Below are positions 53,563 through 61,633 of a stretch of 64,000 nucleotides of DNA, one piece after another (the first letter of the stretch is position 1; each line of letters starts with the position of its first letter). The DNA is from CASFRF01 sp031549345 (GTDB lineage Bacteria; Verrucomicrobiota; Lentisphaeria; Victivallales; Victivallaceae): NCBI GenBank assembly GCA_031549345.1, contig JAVBPY010000006.1:124001-188000 (forward strand). Reading direction: 5' to 3'. The notes under the pieces were generated by a model. The model was not told the DNA's origin. It did no database searches and saw nothing but the letters and a program-made list of their open reading frames with translations. The translations under genes were made by a program, and so were the position numbers.

Positions 53563-53587
53563 AAAAACGCTTGACAGGCGTTTTTTT
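53563..53587 (+). terminator. intrinsic terminator whose loop holds a -35 box
   Basis: AAAAACGC and GCGTTTTT form an 8-bp stem around a 7-nt loop TTGACAG, followed by more T. The loop contains TTGACA (53571-53576), the -35 hexamer for the next operon. Confidence 0.65.
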
Positions 53588-53598
53588 GGTGCTATTTT
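53571..53598 (+). promoter_or_regulatory. promoter of the FadR-type regulator operon
   Basis: Consensus TTGACA (53571-53576), a 16-bp spacer and TATTTT (53593-53598). Confidence 0.6.
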
Positions 53599-53613
53599 AT
53601 TTGTTAAACAAAT
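53599..53613 (+). promoter_or_regulatory. FadR/GntR-type operator
   Basis: Perfect palindrome ATTTGTT-A-AACAAAT directly after the -10 box. Its core TTGTTAAACAA fits the TNGTNNNACNA pattern of FadR-subfamily operators. A related TTGTTTGGACAA follows at 53622-53633, against the start codon. Likely autoregulation by the next gene. Confidence 0.65.
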
Positions 53614-53636
53614 GAACTTAATTGTTTGGACAAATT

Positions 53637-54278
53637 ATGCCGCAATTGGATTTGCTTACACGTTTTGAAGCGTACCTTGTGGAACAAAAGCTGCAAGCCG
53701 GCGACCGTCTGCCGGGCGAAGTGGAGCTTGCGCGGCACTTCGGCGTTTCGCGGGGGACCATCCGGGAAATTGTTACCCACTTGCGTTTGCAAGGGGTGGT
53801 GGAACGCCGTCCGCATTGCGGGACTGTACTGGCAAGACCGGATATCGGCGCCATCGGGAGGGAACTGGCGTTCCAGCTCCGCTATCTCGGCTGCGGGCGC
53901 GAGGAGCTCAAGGCGGCGCGGCGGATGCTGGAACTCTCGCTCCTGCCGGAAACGGTGCGGTGCGTTACCGCCGCCCAGGTGGATGCGCTTCGTGCGCGGG
54001 TCGACGAAATGGCCGCGCTGGAGAACGACCCCGCCGCCGCGGATTTGGCCGACCTGGCCTTCCATCGAACGTTGCTGGCAATACCGGGGAACCGCCTCCT
54101 CACGGTTTTCGCGGAGATCATCGGTCTTCTCTTCGATGCGGAGCATCGGCAGGTCTTCCGCAATGCGGAGGCGGTCCGCAAAAGCGTGACCGACCACCGG
54201 GCGCTCCTGGCCGCGCTGACCGCGCACGACGCGGTGGCCATGACCGCGTTGATGGAAAAACACCTCGCCCCACTCTAG
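53637..54278 (+). CDS. FadR-subfamily GntR transcriptional regulator
   Basis: 213 aa. Winged helix at residues ~10-70 (AGDRLPGEVELARHFGVSRG, TIREIVTHLRLQGVVERR) and an all-helical FCD ligand domain at ~85-205 (LAFHRTLLAIPGNRLL, DHRALLAALTAHDA; His/Asp residues of the metal site). FCD regulators sense organic acids such as gluconate, lactate or sugar acids. It sits first of the kinase/aldolase/sialidase operon, preceded by a fitting operator. ATG 53637 is chosen over an upstream TTG that lies in the operator. Confidence 0.87.
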   Translation: MPQLDLLTRFEAYLVEQKLQAGDRLPGEVELARHFGVSRGTIREIVTHLRLQGVVERRPHCGTVLARPDIGAIGRELAFQLRYLGCGREELKAARRMLELSLLPETVRCVTAAQVDALRARVDEMAALENDPAAADLADLAFHRTLLAIPGNRLLTVFAEIIGLLFDAEHRQVFRNAEAVRKSVTDHRALLAALTAHDAVAMTALMEKHLAPL

Positions 54279-54293
54279 ACATAAGGAACAACC

Positions 54294-55328
54294 ATGCGCC
54301 ACAACATCTATTATTGGAAATGCGATCATTTAAACCGCAATCTTTTCAAGGAAAAGTACGAACAGTTCGACCAAACGGAACTGGCGAAAAGCGCCATCCG
54401 GAAAACATTCGGCGCGGAGGCTGAATCCATCGAGCCGATGAACTGCGACGGAAACCACTTTGCCTACAAAGTCCGCGTCGGCGGCAAACAAGTTCTTTTC
54501 CGCGCCAACGCCGACGATTCCGGGGATGACTATATGCTCGCCGAAGGGGCCCTGACGCGCCTGGCCGCCGCCGCGGGTGTTCCGGTCCCCGCTCTCCTGG
54601 GAATCGACGTTTCCGGCGCGGTCCGCTGGCAGATCTGGAGCTGGGCGGAAGGGCGCACCCTGATTGATTTCGAGCGTGCCGGCACCCTGAATAAAGGGGC
54701 GATTGCCCGGCGTACCGGGGAAATATTGCGCTGCTTGCACTCTGTTTCGCTGGAAGGATTCGGCTTTGTGGATACGGAATACCTCGCCGCTACAGGAAAT
54801 GTGCGCGGATTGAATAAAACCTACGCCGATTATTTCCACACCCGCCTCGAAGAACACATCGAAAAAATCACCCGCCCGGAATTGATCGCCCCGGAAACGA
54901 CCGCCCGGATGCGCCGGGTGTTCCGGAAGAATGCGCCGCTCCTGGCGCTCCCCTCCGGGAAGCTCGTGCACCGCGACCCGGCGTTATGGAACATGGTCGG
55001 GACTTTGGAGGACATCACCGCGCTCGTCGATTGGGACGATGCGGTTTCCGGCGATCCGGCGGACGATTTCGGGCTTCTCCACTGCTTTCACGACGATGCA
55101 ATGGTGGAGGCAATTCTCGCCGCCTACGGTCCGGTCGAGGAATCATTCCGGGCGCGCACGGCGCTGCATTATTTGCGGAATATGATCTGGAAAACCCTGA
55201 TCCGCTGGAATATGGGGTATTTTGAGAAAGGGAATGGCTTTTTCCTGAATGTCGGCGCGGAAATCTCCCTCAAAGATCTTACTCTTGGAAAATTAAACCA
55301 GGCACTGGAGGCGTGTGAAGCATTATGA
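54294..55328 (+). CDS. APH-fold kinase
   Basis: 344 aa of the aminoglycoside/choline/homoserine-kinase superfamily. The Brenner motif reads VHRDPALWN (catalytic Asp; usual Gly replaced by Arg) and the metal-binding Asp is in ALVDWDDAVSGDPADDF. The N-lobe has a Lys in FAYKVRVGGKQVLFR. In this setting it more likely phosphorylates a sugar or related metabolite than an antibiotic. Start at 54294 is 15 bp after the regulator stop, with AAGGAA ahead. It overlaps the aldolase gene by 4 bp. Confidence 0.8.
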   Translation: MRHNIYYWKCDHLNRNLFKEKYEQFDQTELAKSAIRKTFGAEAESIEPMNCDGNHFAYKVRVGGKQVLFRANADDSGDDYMLAEGALTRLAAAAGVPVPALLGIDVSGAVRWQIWSWAEGRTLIDFERAGTLNKGAIARRTGEILRCLHSVSLEGFGFVDTEYLAATGNVRGLNKTYADYFHTRLEEHIEKITRPELIAPETTARMRRVFRKNAPLLALPSGKLVHRDPALWNMVGTLEDITALVDWDDAVSGDPADDFGLLHCFHDDAMVEAILAAYGPVEESFRARTALHYLRNMIWKTLIRWNMGYFEKGNGFFLNVGAEISLKDLTLGKLNQALEACEAL

Positions 55329-56059
55329 ATTACTTTAAAATGGACAAACCGGAACAGAACGGCGTCTGGATCGCCTCCGGAACCGTAGCGGCGGCGGAAC
55401 TCGCCGACCACGCCGGATTCGATTGGCTGTTGTTGGACGGGGAACACGGACTGGGGAGCGAAGAGGTTATTCTCGCCCAACTCCGGGCGATTCGTTCCAC
55501 GCCCGCGTTGGTGCGTATTCCGAACCACGCCAGCCCTCTTTTGGGACGCGCGCTCGACTTCGGCGCGGCGGGCATCATGGCGCCGCAGGTGGAGAGCGTG
55601 GAGCAGGCGCGGGAACTCGTGTCGCGTTTCCTGTATCCTCCGCAGGGGCGTCGCGGTCTCTCCGGCTCGACGCGGGCGGCGGAGTACGGGCACGATTTCA
55701 AAGACTATTTCGCACGGGCGAATGGGGAATTATCGTTGATTCTCCAGATCGAAACCGGACGCGGCGTGCGAGAGGCCGAGGCGATTGCGGCGCTCCCCGG
55801 CGTGGCGGGATTGTTCATCGGCCATTCGGATTTGAGTCTTGACCTGGGGTGCTACGGCAACTTCGCACACCCGGAAATCAAGCGCGCGGAAGAAATTGTT
55901 TTGAGCGCTTGCGCACGATATGGGAAAATACCGGGAATGCTGCTGAAATCCGGACAAAAGGCCGCGCCGTTTTATGCGGCCGGGTTCCGGATGGTGGCGT
56001 TGGGAACGGATATCGGAGTTTTAAAGAGTGGGTTTCAAGAAATGCTGAAGGAGGAGTAA
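55325..56059 (+). CDS. HpcH/HpaI-type class II aldolase
   Basis: 244-aa pyruvate-dependent aldolase. The fold's signatures are visible: DWLLLDGEHGL, LVRIPNH, GIMAPQVESVEQARE, ILQIETGRGV (metal Glu) and GVAGLFIGHSDLSLDLG (metal Asp). Such enzymes cleave 2-keto-3-deoxy acids such as KDG-type or 4-hydroxy-2-oxoheptanedioate compounds to pyruvate and an aldehyde. Placed after a kinase, it suggests breakdown of a sugar acid. Overlaps kinase by 4 bp; the sialidase-like gene follows at once. Confidence 0.85.
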   Translation: MNYFKMDKPEQNGVWIASGTVAAAELADHAGFDWLLLDGEHGLGSEEVILAQLRAIRSTPALVRIPNHASPLLGRALDFGAAGIMAPQVESVEQARELVSRFLYPPQGRRGLSGSTRAAEYGHDFKDYFARANGELSLILQIETGRGVREAEAIAALPGVAGLFIGHSDLSLDLGCYGNFAHPEIKRAEEIVLSACARYGKIPGMLLKSGQKAAPFYAAGFRMVALGTDIGVLKSGFQEMLKEE

Positions 56060-56060
56060 C

Positions 56061-57242
56061 ATGTCGAATCAACACACCCGGATTCTCAAAAAAGAAGCAG
56101 ATCTCGCATTGAAGACGCCGAAGATCCAGCACCCCGTCCCGCGTCATTATTTCCCGGACATGGACGATTACACCATGAGCAGCGGTTTTGCCCGTACACC
56201 GGGCGGCCGCATCTACCTATCGTGGTTCGGCGTGGCCGACGATGCGGAAACCGTGATGCTCGTCAGCTACAGCGACGACGAAGGGAAGACCTGGAAGGAA
56301 CCGCAGTTTCTTATCGACGAAGGGTACACGAAATCGGGGATTCACATCTCCGCGCTGGTCGGTACGATGTGGGTGGATCCCGCCGGACGTTTGTGGTGGT
56401 TTTTCAGCCAGAGTCTGGGATACTTCGACGGCCGTGCGGGCGCCTGGGCGGTTGTTTGCGACAATCCGGACGCGGCGCAGCCCGTTTGGGGAACCCCCTT
56501 CCGCATCTGGGACGGCGTAACGTTGAACAAGCCGACGATTCTGGCGAACGGCGACTGGCTGCTCCCCGTTTCGCTCTGGGGCCGCTGGGCGATCCGCCTT
56601 TCCACCGATTTGCGCAGCCGCGAGGGCGAGGTGGATGCGGATGTTTTTTCCGATTTGGACAAATACCGCCGGGTCAATGTGATGCGTTCGCGCGACAAGG
56701 GGAAGACCTGGGAATTGGTCGGCGGCCAGCGCACGACCGATTGTCTCTTCGACGAGCCGATGATTATGGAATCGAACGACGGGAAGCTCACCATGTATGC
56801 CCGCGATTGTTTCGGGATCGTGGTGACCGAATCGACCGACGGCGGCGCAACCTGGGATGTCTTCCGCCGCCACGTGCGGACGGCGAGCGCGCGCTTTTTT
56901 GTAACCAAACTCCAGAGCGGCAATTGGCTCATGGTGCGGCACGACCCGAAGGAACCAAGCGTGCGTTCGCACCTGACGGCGTTCCTTTCGATCGACGAAG
57001 GAAAAACCTGGCGCACCGGAATCGTCCTTGACGAACGTGTCGGAGTCAGCTATCCGGACGGCTTCCAGCATCCGGACGGGCGCATTTTCATCCAGTACGA
57101 CCGCCTCCGTTCCAAGGGAGAAATTCTGATGGCGGTCTTCACGGAAGAGGATGCGTTCGCGCGGACGCCGGTTTCGGGAAAAACCATTTTCAAGAAGCCG
57201 ATCATGCAGTCCAAAACCCAGCTTGAAAACCCGACCCCCTGA
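56061..57242 (+). CDS. sialidase-fold (BNR/Asp-box) protein, no signal peptide
   Basis: 393-aa six-bladed propeller. Four Asp-boxes: SDDEGKTW, SRDKGKTW, STDGGATW and SIDEGKTW. The N-terminus MSNQHTRILKK is not a signal peptide, so it is cytosolic, unlike most sialidases. A catalytic Tyr/Glu pair is not certain. Propellers of this kind also include glycoside isomerases and lactonases; in this operon (FadR-type regulator, kinase, aldolase) an intracellular sugar- or glycoside-modifying role is plausible. Confidence 0.75.
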   Translation: MSNQHTRILKKEADLALKTPKIQHPVPRHYFPDMDDYTMSSGFARTPGGRIYLSWFGVADDAETVMLVSYSDDEGKTWKEPQFLIDEGYTKSGIHISALVGTMWVDPAGRLWWFFSQSLGYFDGRAGAWAVVCDNPDAAQPVWGTPFRIWDGVTLNKPTILANGDWLLPVSLWGRWAIRLSTDLRSREGEVDADVFSDLDKYRRVNVMRSRDKGKTWELVGGQRTTDCLFDEPMIMESNDGKLTMYARDCFGIVVTESTDGGATWDVFRRHVRTASARFFVTKLQSGNWLMVRHDPKEPSVRSHLTAFLSIDEGKTWRTGIVLDERVGVSYPDGFQHPDGRIFIQYDRLRSKGEILMAVFTEEDAFARTPVSGKTIFKKPIMQSKTQLENPTP

Positions 57243-57282
57243 GGCGATGGAACGAAATCCCGGGATTTTTCCATTCCCGGGG

Positions 57283-57310
57283 TTGACAAAACGGGATTTT
57301 GCGGTATAGT
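57283..57310 (+). promoter_or_regulatory. promoter of the small basic protein gene
   Basis: Consensus TTGACA (57283-57288), a 16-bp spacer and TATAGT (57305-57310), 55 bp before the ATG. Likely strong. Confidence 0.7.
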
Positions 57311-57365
57311 AACCGAACGTGAATATACGTAATTAACATTCATTACAGATAGTGAGGAACAAACC

Positions 57366-57521
57366 ATGTCGCAGCATCCCAGCCTCCGCGTCGGCGGTAA
57401 AGTCCGCAAGACCCGCAATGTCATGAAGCGCTACGAGCGCCTTAACGTGCTCCGCGCCGCCGGCCGCATTGCCGAAGACAAGGTCCTCGGGCTGCCGAAA
57501 ACCAAACCGGTCGACATCTAA
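57366..57521 (+). CDS. PVC-type small basic protein
   Basis: 51-aa, Arg/Lys-rich protein: HPSLRVGGKVRKTRNVMKR, then YERLNVLRAAGR and a C-terminal VLGLPKTKPVDI. It matches the small basic protein family (TIGR04137) described from Planctomycetes, Verrucomicrobia, Chlamydiae and Lentisphaerae, regarded as a signature of the superphylum. Its role is unknown; the charge and the strong promoter and terminator suggest an abundant nucleic-acid- or ribosome-associated protein (inference). Monocistronic. Confidence 0.85.
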   Translation: MSQHPSLRVGGKVRKTRNVMKRYERLNVLRAAGRIAEDKVLGLPKTKPVDI

Positions 57522-57539
57522 TCGACGGAATGGATGAAG

Positions 57540-57570
57540 AGGCGGCGGAAGAAATTCCGCCGCTTTTTTT
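57540..57570 (+). terminator. intrinsic terminator after small basic protein
   Basis: GCGGCGGAA and TTCCGCCGC form a 9-bp stem with a GAAA loop, followed by seven T. Confidence 0.92.
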
Positions 57571-57599
57571 GTCCCCGGATGGGGTGAAAAGGTGAACGT

Positions 57600-59738
57600 G
57601 TGAAAGAGAACGGCGAATCCACCGCCCGCCGCGCCGTTGCGGTGACGAAGAAGTTCAAGTGGGTTCTCCTGGGAGGGGGGACGGTGCTTTTGCTTGCATT
57701 CGTCCTTTGGCAATGGGTTCTGCCGCGCGTGGTTTCTTTGCCAAAAAAGGAACTGGCCGCGCTGTACCCTGCGCGCTTGTTTTTCGACCGCGACGGTGTG
57801 AACGTCCACTGCGAACGCGGCGGCGATTACCGCTGGCGGATTCCCATTGCCCTGCACGAACTCCCGCCGCACGTTCCGGAGCTGTATCTCGCGCTGGAGG
57901 ACCGGAATTTTTACGATCACGACGGTTTCGACCGCTCCGCCGCATTGCGTGCGTCGTGGCAATTTCTTCGGTACGGGCGCATTGTTTCCGGCGCGTCGAC
58001 GGCGACGATGCAGCTTATGAACGTGGCGTCGCCGCGCAAACGTTCGCTTTACGGAAAAATCCTGCGGATTTTTCAGGCGCGCGGTTGGGAGTTGCGTTAT
58101 TCCAAAGAAGAAATTTTGACGGACCTCCTCAATCATCTCCCGTTCGGGGGAAAAATATACGGCATTGAAAGCGCGAGCCGTTATTATTTCGGTCATTCGG
58201 CACGGACTCTTACGCGCGAAGAAACCATTCTCCTCATCGGTCTTCCGCAAGCCCCCAACCGCTTTCGCCCGGACCGGCACCCGGAAGCGCTTCTCCGTCG
58301 CCGCGAACTTGTTTTGCGGACCCTTGTCCGCAACGGAGCGGTTCTCGCCGAAGACGCGGAAGCAATGCGGACGACTCTTCCACATTTCGGCGACTTCTCG
58401 CTTCCGCGTTTCTTGCGTGCGGACGATCCGCAATTTTTCCGTTATGTCGACCGTTTTTCCGCAACGGAGGAGCGTACCACGTTGGACAGTGGTATGCAAA
58501 GACTCGGACGGCGGGTCCTCCGGCAATTTCAGGGAGAGGCTCCGGGGGTGCGCGACGGAGCCTTGGTGATTGTGGAAAATAAAACAGGGAGCCTCCGCGC
58601 GATGATCGGCACCCTCGATTTCCGGAGCCCCTTCGAAGGGCAGATTAATGCGGCATTGACACCGCGTTCGCCGGGATCGCTTCTTAAACCTTTCCTTTTC
58701 GGCGCGGCGATCGAAGGAGGGATGCTTGTGGCCGATACGCGCCTGGACGATGCGCCTCTGGCGCTTGCCGATTACCACCCCGGCAATTTCGACGGAACGT
58801 TCCGCGGTCCGATCCGCGCCGCCGAGGCGTTGGCCGATTCACGCAATACCCCCGCCATACGTTTATTGCGCGGACTGGGAGTCCGTACTTTTATCGATAC
58901 ATTGAAAGAATTTTATCTTTGTTCGTACCGCTTGGAGAACGCCGGTCTGTCCCTGGCGCTCGGCGGCGTGGAATTTTCCCTCCTGGAGCTCACCTACGCC
59001 TACGCGGCCATCGGAAACGGCGGCAATTATCCTGTCCGGCGTGTCCGCGAAACGGAAAAACCGCGATTCGACAAAAACATCTGGTCTGCGGGGACATGCC
59101 AGATGCTCTCCGAAATGCTTCGCTTGCGTCCTCTGCCCCACGCGGGTTCGCTGCCAGTGGCATGGAAGAGCGGAACATCCAACGGCAACCGTGACGCCTG
59201 GTGCGTCGCTTATACCCCCGAATGGACCGTTGGCATCTGGTTCGGCAACAAAGATGGGAAACCGTCGCCGCATCTTGTGGGAGGGCGCATTGCCGTACCC
59301 GCCGCCGGGGTGATTGTGCGCTCCCTGTACGACCGCGTTCCGCCGCCGGAGTGGCCGGATGACGCGTTGGAAATCGCGACTCTTTGCCGGAAAAGCGGCA
59401 GGCAAGCCGGCATGTTCTGCGCGGCGAAGTTTCCCGGACGCTCTGTTAGCGGGATCCCGCCGGCCCCTTGCGGCGTCTGCCGTCGTGCGGAGGGGACGTC
59501 GGAAGAAGCAAGCGTTATCCTCTCTCCGCTTTCAGGGAAATATCTCGCGCAAAGCGGAGAGGAGGCAACCTTCCGGTTGCGGACCGGCGCGGAGGAGGCG
59601 CATTGGTATTGCGGCCGCCGCTATCTCGGCGTTCTCCCCGCCGGGCGCGCTCTCACGCTTCCGCGCGGGAAACACCGTCTGACTGCATGGATAGGCGAGG
59701 GGCGCTCGCCTTCCCACGTTGATGTTACCGTGGAGTAA
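57600..59738 (+). CDS. pbpC: penicillin-binding protein 1C
   Basis: 712-aa bifunctional class-A PBP. One N-terminal transmembrane helix (~20-42) is followed by the glycosyltransferase domain with catalytic Glu in ALEDRNFYDHDGF and the GASTATMQL motif. The transpeptidase has active-site Ser in SPGSLLKPF (SxxK), SRN (SxN) and KSGTS (KxG). The C-terminal ~100 aa is Cys-containing and beta-rich, typical of PBP1C. GTG start with AAGGTG at 5-nt spacing. The stop codon lies within the left end of the MITE-like element. Confidence 0.92.
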   Translation: MKENGESTARRAVAVTKKFKWVLLGGGTVLLLAFVLWQWVLPRVVSLPKKELAALYPARLFFDRDGVNVHCERGGDYRWRIPIALHELPPHVPELYLALEDRNFYDHDGFDRSAALRASWQFLRYGRIVSGASTATMQLMNVASPRKRSLYGKILRIFQARGWELRYSKEEILTDLLNHLPFGGKIYGIESASRYYFGHSARTLTREETILLIGLPQAPNRFRPDRHPEALLRRRELVLRTLVRNGAVLAEDAEAMRTTLPHFGDFSLPRFLRADDPQFFRYVDRFSATEERTTLDSGMQRLGRRVLRQFQGEAPGVRDGALVIVENKTGSLRAMIGTLDFRSPFEGQINAALTPRSPGSLLKPFLFGAAIEGGMLVADTRLDDAPLALADYHPGNFDGTFRGPIRAAEALADSRNTPAIRLLRGLGVRTFIDTLKEFYLCSYRLENAGLSLALGGVEFSLLELTYAYAAIGNGGNYPVRRVRETEKPRFDKNIWSAGTCQMLSEMLRLRPLPHAGSLPVAWKSGTSNGNRDAWCVAYTPEWTVGIWFGNKDGKPSPHLVGGRIAVPAAGVIVRSLYDRVPPPEWPDDALEIATLCRKSGRQAGMFCAAKFPGRSVSGIPPAPCGVCRRAEGTSEEASVILSPLSGKYLAQSGEEATFRLRTGAEEAHWYCGRRYLGVLPAGRALTLPRGKHRLTAWIGEGRSPSHVDVTVE

Positions 59739-59903
59739 TACCAATTCGCAATCATAAAGCCAGCAACCGCCTTGGTCTTGCGGGGTGAAATCCGGCTTGA
59801 TTCGTTGCCGTTACCTTTGGTAGCGGCAAGCTCATCAAACCAAATTTCAGTTCCACAATACCTGCGGCGGGTTACCAGCCTTTAGATTGCTCATCGCTAT
59901 AAA
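59736..59903. mobile_element. MITE-like element with imperfect terminal inverted repeats
   Basis: Left end 59736-59759 and right end 59880-59902 are imperfect inverted repeats (18 of 24 positions). The core (~120 bp) has no transposase. The left end includes the pbpC stop codon (TAATACC). The terminal sequence recurs at 26290-26321 (30 of 32). A 49-codon stop-free frame on the minus strand crosses the element; its meaning is unclear. Confidence 0.5.
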
Positions 59904-59908
59904 CATCC

Positions 59909-60739
59909 TCATTTCGGTTCAATTTTTTTCAGAGTCCGGCATAGCGCGGGGGGAGCGTCCACGCCGCGCGGATAGTGGCACGCGGTTTTGCCGAAGAGCA
60001 TTGCGTAACCGATTTTGTATTCGGACGGAATTTGCAGAAGCTCCGGAAGTTCCGGCATTGCGTGCCGCATGACCGTCAGGATTCGGCCGAGCCAGAGCGT
60101 ACCGAGGGTTCGGCTTTGCGCAAGAAGCTCAAAATGCGAGAGGGCGATCACCGCGTCGACAGGGCCCGTCGGCGCATCCTGATGGTGTGAAGCGACCAGG
60201 AGGTGCGGCGCCGTCTGGAAAATCGGATCTTTTCCCGCTTGGATTCCCCGGATGGTCGCTTGCAGCATCAGGGGTATTTCCGTTGCCCGGGAAGCCCATT
60301 TCAAGAGTTTTTCATGGATCTGCCGCCGGAAATCCTCCATAACATCCTTGTCGTCGATTAATGTATACTCCAAGCGGCGAAAATTATTCCCGGTCGGCAC
60401 ATAACGGACAAAGCCAAGCATTTCGGTTATTTCGGCGATATCGACATTTTCCGCACGGAAGCGCCGGTGGGAACGCCGCATTGCCAGAAGCGATTGCAGC
60501 ATGTCCGGTCGGGGCATTTCGCGCGGCACGGGAAGGGCGTCCGGGGTGGCGCCATTTAGGGAAAATGCGGCAAAGGGGCATATTGCCATGCAATGTCCGC
60601 AGGCGATGCAGTTTTCGGGCACGGACAGGCACGGAACCTTGTCCGCGTCTGAGTCCAACGCGGCGCGCGGACAATCCAGGACGCAAAGCGAACATTTCCG
60701 GCAACGCGCCCGATCGATGGCTATGGAATTTGCGGGCAT
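59909..60739 (-). CDS. ferredoxin-nitroreductase fusion
   Basis: 276 aa. Two [4Fe-4S] motifs in the first 60 residues (CRKCSLCVLDCP and CIACGHCMAICP) are followed by an FMN nitroreductase-family domain (~75-265; RRSHRRFRAENVD, GYAMLFGKTACHYPRG). Fusions like this reduce nitro or quinone-type compounds with ferredoxin electrons in anaerobes. The start is the ATG at 60739, with AGAGG at 6-nt spacing; the upstream TTG (60745) is less likely. It is 15 bp after the PHP gene. Confidence 0.88.
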   Translation of the reverse strand: MPANSIAIDRARCRKCSLCVLDCPRAALDSDADKVPCLSVPENCIACGHCMAICPFAAFSLNGATPDALPVPREMPRPDMLQSLLAMRRSHRRFRAENVDIAEITEMLGFVRYVPTGNNFRRLEYTLIDDKDVMEDFRRQIHEKLLKWASRATEIPLMLQATIRGIQAGKDPIFQTAPHLLVASHHQDAPTGPVDAVIALSHFELLAQSRTLGTLWLGRILTVMRHAMPELPELLQIPSEYKIGYAMLFGKTACHYPRGVDAPPALCRTLKKIEPK

Positions 60740-60754
60740 CTTCAACCTCTCAGT

Positions 60755-61633
60755 TTATGTTTTTGGGGCGATGGGGCCTGTTCCTCGTTTTGCGCGGGCG
60801 GCAAGGAGCGGTTCCAGGAGCGTTTCCGGGATGCGCAGTTTTCCCGCGCCGGTTCCAAGGGAAATTTCCGCGTCGCCGTGGCAATCGCTCCCCCCGGAGG
60901 CGACCAGACCGTGCAGCAGCAGCAACTCCGTTACAAGCTCCGTTTCCGCCGGGCTGTACAAACTGTAGTACGACTCCATGCCGTCCAGCCCCATCGGAAC
61001 AAGACGTTTGAGGACGCGGCGCACCCAGGAACGTTCGTTGCGGTCGCGGTACACCGGGTGCGCCCAGATGGCAAGGCCTCCCGCGCCATGAATCCGTGCA
61101 ATGGCGAGTTCCGGCGGCGGGAGTTCGCGCGGGACGTACCCCGGCGTGCCGTGGCGGAGGAGCTTTTCAAAGACATGCCGGAGGTCTTTGAATGTGTCCG
61201 GGTACCGTGCAAGCAATTGCCGTGCGACATGCGGACGGCCGACGGCGGAGAGATCCCCCAACGCCTCCGCCTCCAAAGGGAAGCCCAGCGAGGCGAGTTT
61301 GCCGAGCATTTTTTCCAATCGCCGCAAACGCTCCTGCCGCTGTTCTTCAAGGAACGTTGCGAGGCCTTCTTCGGCGGGGTCGATGAACAACCCGACGAAA
61401 TGAATCTCCCGTGCGCCGAAACGGCTGGACAGCTCCACGCCCGGAATGGCGAGCAAATCGGGATACTGTTTCGCCGCCTCCAGAAAACGGGGAATCCCCG
61501 CGACGGTGTCGTGATCGGTCAGTGCCACGGCGGAGAGTTCCAACGCCGGGTCGGCGGCGCGGGCAAGGAGCTCCTCCGGTGTGTCGCGTCCGTCGGAAAA
61601 AAGACTGTGCAAGTGCAGATCGATGTATTTCAT
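60755..61633 (-). CDS. PHP-domain phosphoesterase (RNase AM-like)
   Basis: 292-aa metal-dependent phosphoesterase. The PHP motifs are seen in order: DLHLHSLFSDG (HxH), LTDHDTVAG, PGVELSSRF, VGRPHVARQL, LAIWAHPVYRD and GGSDCHGD. It resembles the YciV/RNase AM family that trims 5' ends of RNA or cleaves 3',5'-bisphosphate nucleotides. It overlaps mfd by 4 bp, so it is translated after it. Substrate not settled by sequence alone. Confidence 0.88.
   Translation of the reverse strand: MKYIDLHLHSLFSDGRDTPEELLARAADPALELSAVALTDHDTVAGIPRFLEAAKQYPDLLAIPGVELSSRFGAREIHFVGLFIDPAEEGLATFLEEQRQERLRRLEKMLGKLASLGFPLEAEALGDLSAVGRPHVARQLLARYPDTFKDLRHVFEKLLRHGTPGYVPRELPPPELAIARIHGAGGLAIWAHPVYRDRNERSWVRRVLKRLVPMGLDGMESYYSLYSPAETELVTELLLLHGLVASGGSDCHGDAEISLGTGAGKLRIPETLLEPLLAARAKRGTGPIAPKT

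Noticed and set aside
59761..59879. Possible degraded transposase in the core of the MITE-like element
   Set aside because: A short stop-free minus-strand frame exists but has no transposase motif (no DDE/DEDD block).
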